From Flavobacteriales bacterium (GTDB taxonomy: Bacteria > Bacteroidota > Bacteroidia > UBA10329), in contig JAIPBM010000018.1 of NCBI GenBank assembly GCA_021739695.1, positions 1-64,000 on the forward strand: 64,000 bases of DNA, read 5' to 3'. The notes under the pieces were generated by a model. The model made no database searches and was not told the DNA's origin. It was given only the letters and a program-made list of their open reading frames with translations. The translations under genes and the position numbers were made by a program. This document shows positions 9,647 to 16,863 of the stretch, piece by piece; within the stretch, counting starts at the first letter, position 1; every line of letters starts with the position of its first letter.

Positions 9647-11017
9647 TTACTGACCGAGCACGTTATAATTGCTCAGATCGATCTTCATGATATCAAACTT
9701 TCCGTTGGCGCTTCCTTTGGTGCTGTAGTAAGCAGTCTTACCATCGGCAGTAAGCGTAAATCCAACTTCATCTCCAGGCGTGTTGATCGGGTAACCTAGA
9801 TTAATCGGTTCGCTCCACGTTCCGTCTTCTTGTTTTACCGACTTGAAAATATCGTAGCCGCCCATGTTCTTGTGGCCTTTGCTGCTGAAGAAAAGGGTTT
9901 TGCCATCAGAATGGATGAACGCCCCTTTTTCGTCTTCGATGGTATTTACCGCTGCAAGATTTACCGCAGGCTCCCATTTGCCGGTAGAGATTTCCTTGCT
10001 CATCCAAATGTCTCCGTTTCCTTTTCCCTTTGGGCGCTCAGATGCAAAATAGATCATCGTTCCATCTCCAGTAAGTGATGCGTTGCTGTCGAAATAGCCG
10101 CTGTTTACATTTTTACCTAACGAATAAGCTTTGCTCCATCGATTCAAGCTCATTAAACGTGCAGCATCCGAAGAACCGTCTGCAATCGCATCGCTGGCAT
10201 TCTTGTTCATTCTTGTCTTTGACACAAAAATGTCTCCTGCATTCTGATTCTTAAAGGTCAATAGTTGTCGGCCATCAGGCGAAATGCTCAAACACGCATC
10301 GTGTCCGTCTGTGTTGATAGCACCGGGAATAGGCACCGCTGGCGCCCATGCATTCAAACTATCGCTCCAATAAGAAATGTAAACGTCCTCGTACCAATCG
10401 TTGTCACCTTCGTAACGCTTACCTCCAAAGGTGTCTGGTCTTCGGGATGTGAATACCATGACTCTTCCATCAGCCGTAACAGATGGGCGGTATTCATGAT
10501 TATCTGCTGTATTGATTCCTTCGCCAGCTGAAGTGATCTTCACATCAACAGGATTGGCCATCATGTCGATTGTTGCTTGACATTTTGCCTTCAGTTCATT
10601 CGCCTTTTCAACATCTGGCTTGGCCAGTTTATCGTTGGCCAAATACGCATCCAAGTATTTGATCGCTTCTTCCTGTTCTGCCAACATGCGGTGGGCGCTT
10701 GCCGTCAAATAATCGAGGTCTTTATCTATTGCAGGGTCAGCTTCGCGCGCCTTTTGCAAGTATGCCAACGCATCCTGTCCTTGATTCAAGGCAATGTAGC
10801 ACTCTGCCATGCGCCAATTGAGCATGGCATCGGTTCCGTGTTCTGTGTATTCAGCCCTATAAATTCTGAGTGCGCCATTATAATCCTCCTCGGTCATGCT
10901 GGCCTTTGCCTGCATCATCTTTATCTTATCTGGACCACTGAGAATTTGTGCTTTTGCGGTAAAATCTGCTGAAAGCATACATGTGGCTACAGCGACAAGG
11001 GTGAAGAATGATCTCAT
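9647..11017 (-). CDS. TPR and PD40 beta-propeller exported protein
   Basis: 456 residues with a signal peptide (cleavage likely after AKAQ, near residue 24). Residues 30-150 are tetratricopeptide-like helices (DAMLNWRMAECYIALNQGQDALAYL). From about 165 to 450 there are repeated PD40/WD40-like blades such as RPSVTADGRVMVFTSRR, LSISPDGRQLLTFKN, ASLTGDGTMIYFASER, KTLFFSSKG and FTLTADGKTAYYSTKG. The same N-terminal arrangement precedes OmpA domains in many Bacteroidota proteins, but this one stops without an OmpA domain. Probably a periplasmic or outer-membrane-associated scaffold; a link to type IX secretion (PorE-like proteins have similar parts) is speculation. Confidence 0.75.
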   Translation of the reverse strand: MRSFFTLVAVATCMLSADFTAKAQILSGPDKIKMMQAKASMTEEDYNGALRIYRAEYTEHGTDAMLNWRMAECYIALNQGQDALAYLQKAREADPAIDKDLDYLTASAHRMLAEQEEAIKYLDAYLANDKLAKPDVEKANELKAKCQATIDMMANPVDVKITSAGEGINTADNHEYRPSVTADGRVMVFTSRRPDTFGGKRYEGDNDWYEDVYISYWSDSLNAWAPAVPIPGAINTDGHDACLSISPDGRQLLTFKNQNAGDIFVSKTRMNKNASDAIADGSSDAARLMSLNRWSKAYSLGKNVNSGYFDSNASLTGDGTMIYFASERPKGKGNGDIWMSKEISTGKWEPAVNLAAVNTIEDEKGAFIHSDGKTLFFSSKGHKNMGGYDIFKSVKQEDGTWSEPINLGYPINTPGDEVGFTLTADGKTAYYSTKGSANGKFDIMKIDLSNYNVLGQ

Positions 11018-11091
11018 TTGGAGTGCGTTTGCGTCTAAATTACTAATTCGAATGGGTCAAATTAAGTGTTGATCTTTTCGGTTTCAACAAA

Positions 11092-11841
11092 CTATGATGG
11101 CTTACTTAGCCAGCTAAGAAAAAGTTTCAGCGCCTGACGCTTTTTATCATCAAGTTTATAACTGATCACCTCTTTCACATACCGTACCAACTCGGCCTGG
11201 TTGTTTCCTGCCATGGTTTCAATGGCTTTTGTTCGATTCTGAAGGCCAAGATCAAGTGCTTCCTGAAACGCTGAAATGAAATTTTCATCGAGCGGTCTGT
11301 TGCTTACCCAACAGGCAAAAACAAACGGAAGTTCCGTGAAGTTTTTCCACTCTTCGGCAAGGTCTTTCACCACTGGAAATTTATTGTGCAAGGGAAATGC
11401 CCTATCACCGATAACCACTCCAGCAGCTCGGCCTGTGATCTTTTCAATGAAATCAGCATCAGCCGCTTTCCATTTTGGCGAGATGTTCCAGTGCTTTTCG
11501 GCCAACAACTGCACCAACTGTACGGAAGTTCGAGACTGATAGTCGAGCAGTACTTCTTCTATTTCATCCAGCGGAACTTCACTGAATAGGCAAACGGTTT
11601 CTACCGCGCCATCGGCACCAATACAACAATCGGTAATGATGTGCGATTGGGCCAATTTTGGGATGATGGCCACCGGAACAAGACCAAGGTCCACTTCTCC
11701 GTTCAAGAGCTTTTTGGCACAATCGGCAGGTGTATCCAACTGCAGGTCGATGCTATCAATGACCGGATGATTTCTCAATCCAAAAATGAATGGATATGAG
11801 TTCGTGTAGGATACTGCCGATACCTTTATTCTGTCTGCCAC
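11092..11841 (-). CDS. mqnA: Menaquinone biosynthesis protein MqnA (chorismate dehydratase)
   Basis: 249 residues if started at GTG 11841 (VADRIKVSAVSYTNSYPF). The open frame continues to an ATG at 11907, but that would overlap the start of purB and add 22 residues unlike the family. The core SYTNSYPFIFGL, DTPADCAKKLLNGEVDLGLVPVAIIPKL and VVIGDRAF match MqnA/MqnD periplasmic-binding-like enzymes. MqnA removes water from chorismate, opening the futalosine route to menaquinone. No other mqn genes are in the window. The start codon is uncertain. Confidence 0.85.
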   Translation of the reverse strand: MADRIKVSAVSYTNSYPFIFGLRNHPVIDSIDLQLDTPADCAKKLLNGEVDLGLVPVAIIPKLAQSHIITDCCIGADGAVETVCLFSEVPLDEIEEVLLDYQSRTSVQLVQLLAEKHWNISPKWKAADADFIEKITGRAAGVVIGDRAFPLHNKFPVVKDLAEEWKNFTELPFVFACWVSNRPLDENFISAFQEALDLGLQNRTKAIETMAGNNQAELVRYVKEVISYKLDDKKRQALKLFLSWLSKPS

Positions 11842-11870
11842 AAGCTCCGAAGTTGAGCCCCAAAAATCGC

Positions 11871-11878
11871 TAATTTCG
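11871..11878 (+). promoter_or_regulatory. Probable promoter -7 element for purB
   Basis: TAATTTCG differs from TAnnTTTG by one base, 18 bases before the purB ATG. It lies in the short divergent gap to mqnA. Confidence 0.35.
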
Positions 11879-11896
11879 CGCCTTAACCGACAACAC

Positions 11897-13240
11897 ATGG
11901 AACTCAATGTTCTTTCGGCCGTTTCGCCAATTGATGGGCGTTACCGTAGACACACCGAAATCCTTTCTGAATACTTCTCTGAAGCTGCGCTTATCCGCTA
12001 TCGCGTGCGGGTTGAAATGGAATATTTCATTCAACTATGCGAGTTGCCATTGCCGCAACTCAAAGGCTTTGACCATTCGCTTTTCCCAACGCTGAGAAAG
12101 ATCTATTCAGAGATCTCTGATGCCGATACCCAGCGCGTAAAGGAGATTGAAAAGACGACCAATCACGATGTGAAAGCGGTGGAATATCTGATCAAAGAGA
12201 AGATGGAACAGCTTGGAATTGGCGGACAGATGGAGTTCGTTCATTTCGGATTGACCAGCCAAGACATCAACAACACGGCTACTCCGTTGATGATGAAGGA
12301 GGCCACCGAGCAGGTTTACCTTCCGTTGCTGGATGAATTGATGGCGAAGCTGAATTCGTTGGCAAACGATTGGAAGGATATTCCGCTGTTGGCCAGAACG
12401 CACGGACAACCTGCTTCTCCAACCCGCATGGGAAAGGAGATCTATGTTTTTGTGGAGCGATTGGAGGCGCAGAAAAAACAATTGTTGGCTGTTCCGTTCT
12501 CGGCCAAATTCGGTGGGGCAACCGGGAATTTCAATGCGCATCAGGTAGCTTATCCAAGCATTGACTGGGTGGCTTTCGGAAACAAGTTTGTGAACGAAAC
12601 GCTCGGATTGAACCGATCGCAGACGACCACGCAGATTGAACATTATGACAACATTGCCGCTTGGTGCGATGCGCTGAGAAGGATCAATACGATCATTCTT
12701 GACCTTGACCGCGACATGTGGACCTACATTTCGAACGATCTTTTTAAGCAACGCATCAAAGAAGGCGAAGTAGGTTCTTCGGCCATGCCGCATAAAGTGA
12801 ACCCGATCGATTTCGAGAATTCGGAAGGAAACATTGGCTTGGCCAATGCACTTTTCGGACATCTGGCAGAGAAGCTTCCCGTATCGAGATTGCAACGCGA
12901 CCTGACAGACAGTACGGTTTTACGAAACATTGGCGTGCCGCTGGGTTATACGCTGATCGCCTTCCGTTCTACGCTTCGCGGATTGGATAAGCTGCTGATC
13001 AACGAGGTGAACATCCATCAAGAATTGGAAGACCATTGGGTGGTGGTGGCAGAGGCCATTCAGACCATTCTCCGGAGAGAAGCCTATCCGAAGCCTTATG
13101 AAGCCTTGAAAGCATTCAGCCGAACGAACGCCAAATTGGACGAAAAGGCCATGCTCGCATTCATTGACAGTTTGGCCATTTCGGAAGAAGTGAAGGCGGA
13201 AATGCGCGCCATCACGCCTTTCAATTATACGGGAGTTTAG
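11897..13240 (+). CDS. purB: Adenylosuccinate lyase
   Basis: 447 residues. The superfamily signature GSSAMPHKVNPI lies near residues 292-303; ARTHGQPASPTRMGKE and HFGLTSQDINNTA are the other two conserved regions of the fumarase/aspartase fold. It acts twice in purine synthesis, releasing fumarate from SAICAR and from adenylosuccinate. The longer C-terminal layout with few extra residues matches the E. coli-type enzyme. Its last 4 bases overlap the end of the convergent glucosaminidase gene. Confidence 0.96.
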   Translation: MELNVLSAVSPIDGRYRRHTEILSEYFSEAALIRYRVRVEMEYFIQLCELPLPQLKGFDHSLFPTLRKIYSEISDADTQRVKEIEKTTNHDVKAVEYLIKEKMEQLGIGGQMEFVHFGLTSQDINNTATPLMMKEATEQVYLPLLDELMAKLNSLANDWKDIPLLARTHGQPASPTRMGKEIYVFVERLEAQKKQLLAVPFSAKFGGATGNFNAHQVAYPSIDWVAFGNKFVNETLGLNRSQTTTQIEHYDNIAAWCDALRRINTIILDLDRDMWTYISNDLFKQRIKEGEVGSSAMPHKVNPIDFENSEGNIGLANALFGHLAEKLPVSRLQRDLTDSTVLRNIGVPLGYTLIAFRSTLRGLDKLLINEVNIHQELEDHWVVVAEAIQTILRREAYPKPYEALKAFSRTNAKLDEKAMLAFIDSLAISEEVKAEMRAITPFNYTGV

Positions 13241-14250
13241 TACTCGCTGCGTTTACGCTTGCGTAACCACACTTTTTTACCTACCACAGGCTCTTCGCCA
13301 GAGTTGAGTTCGTTGTACTTATAGAGGTTTTTCAGCTTGATTCCGTATTCCTGAGATATCCACCTCATGGTTTCGCCTTCTGCTACAAAATGGTAGCTGT
13401 GTTTCGGATTCTTACTTCGCTTGGGCTGCAGATAGATCAACTCGCCCGGTTCTAAATCCGAACCGCTTGGCTTATCGTTGTATTTCAATATCTGCCACTT
13501 GCGCACTTCCAGCATGCGCTCCAAATTCTCATAGGTGTCGCCTTCCTCCACAATGACGTAGCGGATGTCATTGCGCAGATACATCTGTTTCTGATAGACC
13601 GAAACCACCGCTTCATTGGCTCCGCTGCTATTGGGTCGTTGGCGATCGGTGCCTGACTTCTCACCTTTATCTCCTTTGGTTCCACCCTTGGGAGGCGTGG
13701 TCATCTTATCGTACTTGTGCAGCTCGTTCTCCTCAATTATTTTGATGAGCAGTGCCGGATATTTGGGATTGGTGGCATAACCGGCAGCTTTCAGCCCGTG
13801 TGCCCAACCCTTGAAATCGGTCCTTTTGAGTTTGAACAGCTCAGCATAACGGTCTCGGCTACTCAGAAACTCCGAATGATCGCGATAGCTGTCGAACACC
13901 GTTTCGTAAACACGGAAACATTCGCCCTTGGCGTCATCATCCATGTGGTATTTCTTGCCTTCCCACATGCCATGGCACTTGATGCCGAAATGATTGCGGG
14001 CCTCGCGTGCAAGCGTGCTATTGCCATCGCCACTTTCTAGAATACCCTGCGCCAAGGTGATGCTGGCCGGAACACCGCTGATCAGCATTTCCTTTACCGC
14101 AACCGGAGCGTACAATTCGATGTATTCGCTGCGCGTGAGTTTGTCTGTAGGTGGTTTAATGGTACTACTCTGCGCAGCAGCTACCAGCTGCAACATGATG
14201 AACATAAAGGAGAGTATACTGCGCATTTGGCCAAAGTTAGATGCCGCCAT
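13237..14250 (-). CDS. Glucosaminidase (GH73) with two LysM domains
   Basis: 337 residues with a signal sequence (about 12-26). Residues 45-180 form the glucosaminidase domain: SGVPASITLAQGILESGDGNS with the likely catalytic Glu, then NHFGIKCH and VYETVFDSYRDHSEFL. A low-complexity linker (GGTKGDKGEKSG) leads to two LysM modules, about 230-275 (EEGDTYENLERMLEV) and 290-330 (VAEGETMRWISQEYGI). It should cut peptidoglycan glycan strands in the periplasm, with LysM holding the substrate. The organisation is common in Flavobacteriales. It overlaps purB by 4 bases, tail to tail. Confidence 0.88.
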   Translation of the reverse strand: MAASNFGQMRSILSFMFIMLQLVAAAQSSTIKPPTDKLTRSEYIELYAPVAVKEMLISGVPASITLAQGILESGDGNSTLAREARNHFGIKCHGMWEGKKYHMDDDAKGECFRVYETVFDSYRDHSEFLSSRDRYAELFKLKRTDFKGWAHGLKAAGYATNPKYPALLIKIIEENELHKYDKMTTPPKGGTKGDKGEKSGTDRQRPNSSGANEAVVSVYQKQMYLRNDIRYVIVEEGDTYENLERMLEVRKWQILKYNDKPSGSDLEPGELIYLQPKRSKNPKHSYHFVAEGETMRWISQEYGIKLKNLYKYNELNSGEEPVVGKKVWLRKRKRSEY

Positions 14251-14298
14251 GTGCCTAACGTCTGATCTGTGCCTATGTTTTGCACACGGCTGTGTTGA

Positions 14299-15282
14299 TC
14301 AGACCAAGCTTCTGTGCCTCATTCCCTCCCACCCTTGCAAACCGCCTGTGTGAATGGCCAGAACCCTTGTTCCATGCGCAAAATGTCCTTTTTTGGCCAG
14401 ATCATAGATCCCGAACATCATCTTGCCTGTGTAGATGGGGTCGAGCGGAATGCCTGTTCGCTCGGTAAATCCGTGGATGAAATCCAGCAGCTCAGGCTTC
14501 ACCTTGGCGTAGCCACCGAAATGGTAGTCGATGATGAGTTCAAGGTTCAAGATTCCATGTTCAAGGTTTGATTCTAGAATCAATCTTTCTACATCGTCCG
14601 AAAGGAAATCGCCTCCTTTCAAGGCGGGGAAACCCAGTAGGGGCGTACGGCCGTACGCCCTTACGGGCAAACTCAGTGCAAGCCCTGCCAGCGTTGTTGC
14701 CGTTCCAGCCGCGCAACAGACAATATCGAAGGGTTCCTCTACTTCTGGCAGAATCTCGGCACAGCCGCGCACGCCCAAACCGTTTGCTCCCCCTTCGGGG
14801 ATGAGAAAAAAACGGCCGAAACGTTCTTGTAGGGGCGTATGGATAATCGCCTGGTCAACATCATCTTCGGGTGTATGTCCATGCGCCCCTTCGGATGTCA
14901 TTTTCCGATAATCATCACGTGAAACGAAATGCAACTGCATGCCGTGCTCGCGGGCAAACTTCAGGGTCGGATTGGTGGGGTCGTTTTCCCCACGGATAAT
15001 ACCGATGCTTTCCAAACCTGCCTTTTTGCATGCGAAGGCCGTGGCGGCAATATGATTGCTGTAGGCTCCTCCAAAGGTGAGCATGGTGTGATGATTCTGC
15101 TGAACAGCTTCAGACAGATTGTACTTCAGCTTGCGCCACTTGTTGCCACTGATGTGCTGGTGGATCAGATCATCGCGTTTTATCAGCAACCGGATTCCCG
15201 ATTCTTTCAGAATCAAATCATTCACCTCCTGAACAGGCGAACCAGTTGGTCGGTAGCTTTTGGCATAATCGATGGCGTCCAT
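14299..15282 (-). CDS. ACC deaminase / D-cysteine desulfhydrase family enzyme with repeat-derived insertions
   Basis: 327 residues from ATG 15282 (MDAIDYAKSY); the open frame extends to 15417 but that part has no family similarity. K48 in GNKWRK is the PLP lysine; GGAYSNHIAATAF, IPEGGANGLGVRG and AAGTATTLAG are family motifs. The enzyme belongs to the tryptophan-synthase-beta fold; whether it acts on ACC or D-cysteine cannot be told. Two stretches look inserted: residues 131-152, encoded by a DNA element with inverted ends, and residues 207-216 (VRAYGRTPLL), encoded by a 28-base palindrome. A third odd patch (about 236-250) is encoded by short CCTTGAAC repeats. All keep the frame. Confidence 0.82.
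   Translation of the reverse strand: MDAIDYAKSYRPTGSPVQEVNDLILKESGIRLLIKRDDLIHQHISGNKWRKLKYNLSEAVQQNHHTMLTFGGAYSNHIAATAFACKKAGLESIGIIRGENDPTNPTLKFAREHGMQLHFVSRDDYRKMTSEGAHGHTPEDDVDQAIIHTPLQERFGRFFLIPEGGANGLGVRGCAEILPEVEEPFDIVCCAAGTATTLAGLALSLPVRAYGRTPLLGFPALKGGDFLSDDVERLILESNLEHGILNLELIIDYHFGGYAKVKPELLDFIHGFTERTGIPLDPIYTGKMMFGIYDLAKKGHFAHGTRVLAIHTGGLQGWEGMRHRSLV
14538..14568. repeat. Short TTCAAGG direct repeats within the ACC-deaminase-like gene
   Basis: GTTCAAGGTTCAAGATTCCATGTTCAAGGTT contains three copies of GTTCAAG in 31 bases. It encodes a low-similarity loop of the enzyme just before LELIIDYHFGGY. Confidence 0.55.
14637..14664. repeat. 28-base palindromic element inside a coding gene
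   Basis: The arms GTAGGGGCGTACGG and CCGTACGCCCTTAC pair at 13 of 14 positions. Palindromes of the form GTAGGGGCG...CGCCCCTAC are common dispersed repeats in several bacterial phyla. Here it encodes VRAYGRTPLL in the ACC-deaminase-like enzyme at a point where relatives have a shorter loop. Confidence 0.75.
14829..14892. repeat. 64-base element with inverted ends inside a coding gene
   Basis: It starts GTAGGGGCGTATGGA and ends TCCATGCGCCCCTTC; the ends pair at 13 of 15 positions. The outer GTAGGGGCGTA is the same as in the palindrome at 14637, so both belong to one repeat group. It encodes residues 131-152 of the ACC-deaminase-like enzyme without a stop or frame change. Confidence 0.72.
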
Positions 15283-15337
15283 TATGGCAAAGGAAGAATA
15301 GAAAGAAGAAAAACGGGGAAATGATAAAGGAAAAACG

Positions 15338-16498
15338 TCAGTTTTTGATGAAACGTGCCGAAGACAATTCACTTTCGCTTTGTAAACGAAAAAGATAAAC
15401 ACCTGGCGGAATTTCACTTACATCCAACACGTTCTTTCCCGAAGCCGACTTTCCTGAAAGGATGGTTCTGCCCTGAACATCCAAAATGGAGAAAGAGCCA
15501 CTTTTAGTTGATTGGAAATGAAGCAGATCGGATGTTGGGTTTGGCGAAACTTTGAGTGATTGACTGACCGCATCATCAACGCCCAAATAATAATATTCGA
15601 GCAGACCTGGCATTTGCGTTTGAATACAATTGAGCATTCTGGCCTTTTGGCCTTCGGTGAAAATGTTTGCGCAACCAGGATTGGTATATGACATGTAATT
15701 CATGTGCATGTTACCATAAGGTCCATTGTCGCATGTAATGGCAGTATCGGAGCATGCAACCACAAAGGTGTCTTTCCCTATCGGTGTGTCAGCCACCAGA
15801 TCAGCATCATAGCATGAATCATGAGCCGTTGGGTGCAACAAGCAGGTAAAATGACCTAATTCATGAGTAATCGTTCTCCAACCATCATTTGCAGAAAATT
15901 GCCCTGTCCGAAGAACCAACCCTGATTCTTCTTCAGGCAGACTGCCTGGCAGTGTTGCAGCACCCAGCGTTATACCACCACCCTGACTGTTGACATCAAT
16001 CTGCCTTACAATCCAAATGTTGAGGTAATGCTGTGTATCCCATGCCGATTTGCCACCGGTTGAATCGTACTTCATGTGCCCGAACTCATACATTGAAGAA
16101 TCTGAGTACGTATGCGTTATTCCAGTTGTAGCTTGTCCATTAGGATCAACCTGGGCCAACCGAAGCTCGATCTCTGTATCGGCCGCATCAGTTAAAAAAT
16201 AATCTGGCGTCAGGCTAGTGTCGGCATTCTGTCTTCGAAGATCTTTATTCACTAGGTCAAGATTAGCTTGAACCACAGAATCTGTCAGGTTGTCATTTGG
16301 ATTGTTCCAAAGCACGTGAACCACCGTTTGTAAATAGGTAACGCTGCGCTGATGATCAAAATTTGCATCGGCCAGTTCCCGTTCTATTTCCTCAATCAAT
16401 TCGGGAGAACGGGTATCTATTTGTTGGGTAACGCAAACCTGAGATCTGGCTCCTAATGTGAGACCTAAAGCGATAAAAAGGAAGAGAAACTGTTTCAT
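15338..16498 (-). CDS. M43-type zinc metalloprotease with type IX sorting domain
   Basis: 386 residues from ATG 16498 (MKQFLFLFIALGLTLGARSQ, a signal peptide); the open frame runs 13 codons further upstream. The zinc site reads HELGHFTCLLH, followed by VADTP, a run of cysteines, and the Met-turn NYMSY before CANIFTEGQKARM, as in the pappalysin/cytophagalysin family M43. The family motif is HExxHxxGxxH; here the glycine is cysteine. The last 75 residues (SPNPTSDLLHF ... GVYLFRL) are a type A sorting domain, so the protein should leave the cell through type IX secretion and be anchored or released at the surface. Confidence 0.86.
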   Translation of the reverse strand: MKQFLFLFIALGLTLGARSQVCVTQQIDTRSPELIEEIERELADANFDHQRSVTYLQTVVHVLWNNPNDNLTDSVVQANLDLVNKDLRRQNADTSLTPDYFLTDAADTEIELRLAQVDPNGQATTGITHTYSDSSMYEFGHMKYDSTGGKSAWDTQHYLNIWIVRQIDVNSQGGGITLGAATLPGSLPEEESGLVLRTGQFSANDGWRTITHELGHFTCLLHPTAHDSCYDADLVADTPIGKDTFVVACSDTAITCDNGPYGNMHMNYMSYTNPGCANIFTEGQKARMLNCIQTQMPGLLEYYYLGVDDAVSQSLKVSPNPTSDLLHFQSTKSGSFSILDVQGRTILSGKSASGKNVLDVSEIPPGVYLFRLQSESELSSARFIKN

Positions 16499-16614
16499 GG
16501 AGTGAATGTATTCAGCCCGACCGCAGGAATCAAACAAAGTTCGGCCTATAAATTACAGTTCAGAGAATACTTTGACCACAACCCTTCACCCCTATTCTTG
16601 TTTACTTTGCAAAC

Positions 16615-16803
16615 GTGAACGAGATGGACGATTATTTCGGGCGGCCGAAGCTTGACCCAGAGGATTTCTACTATTCCAAAGAGGGCTACATCGTCTTCAC
16701 GGAAAAGTATCTGCTAAAGCGTGGGTATTGCTGCAAGAACAGCTGCAAGCATTGTCCGTATGGGTTTGACAAGAAAACAGGACGGATAAAACCCCAGCCC
16801 TAA
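16615..16803 (+). CDS. DUF5522 small cysteine protein
   Basis: 62 residues from GTG 16615; ATG at 16624 is an alternative start. The core DFYYSKEGYIVFTEKYLLKRGYCC followed by CKHCPYG is the DUF5522 signature, with four cysteines that could bind zinc or an iron-sulfur cluster. Function unknown. A near match to the promoter element (TTACTTTG, 16601-16608) lies just upstream. Its stop is followed directly by a remnant of the CCCTCCCC repeat. Confidence 0.8.
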   Translation: MNEMDDYFGRPKLDPEDFYYSKEGYIVFTEKYLLKRGYCCKNSCKHCPYGFDKKTGRIKPQP

Positions 16804-16832
16804 CCCTCCCCAAAAGGGAGAGGAATTCGGAT
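16791..16832. repeat. Remnant of the CCCTCCCC palindromic repeat family
   Basis: AACCCCAGCCCTAACCCTCCCCAAAAGGGAGAGGAATTC resembles one end of the elements inserted in urocanate hydratase (CCAACCCTCCCCAAAGGGGAGGGAGTT). It overlaps the last codons and the stop of the DUF5522 gene. Confidence 0.55.
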
Positions 16833-16836
16833 GGCC

Positions 16837-16844
16837 TAGATTTG
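16837..16844 (+). promoter_or_regulatory. Promoter -7 element for hutU
   Basis: TAGATTTG matches TAnnTTTG exactly, 19 bases before the hutU ATG. Confidence 0.5.
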
Positions 16845-16863
16845 ATTCTTAACTAAATGATAG

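Noticed and set aside
12107-12895. 262-codon open frame on the minus strand within purB
   Set aside because: Antisense shadow of purB with no domain, signal or sensible start context.
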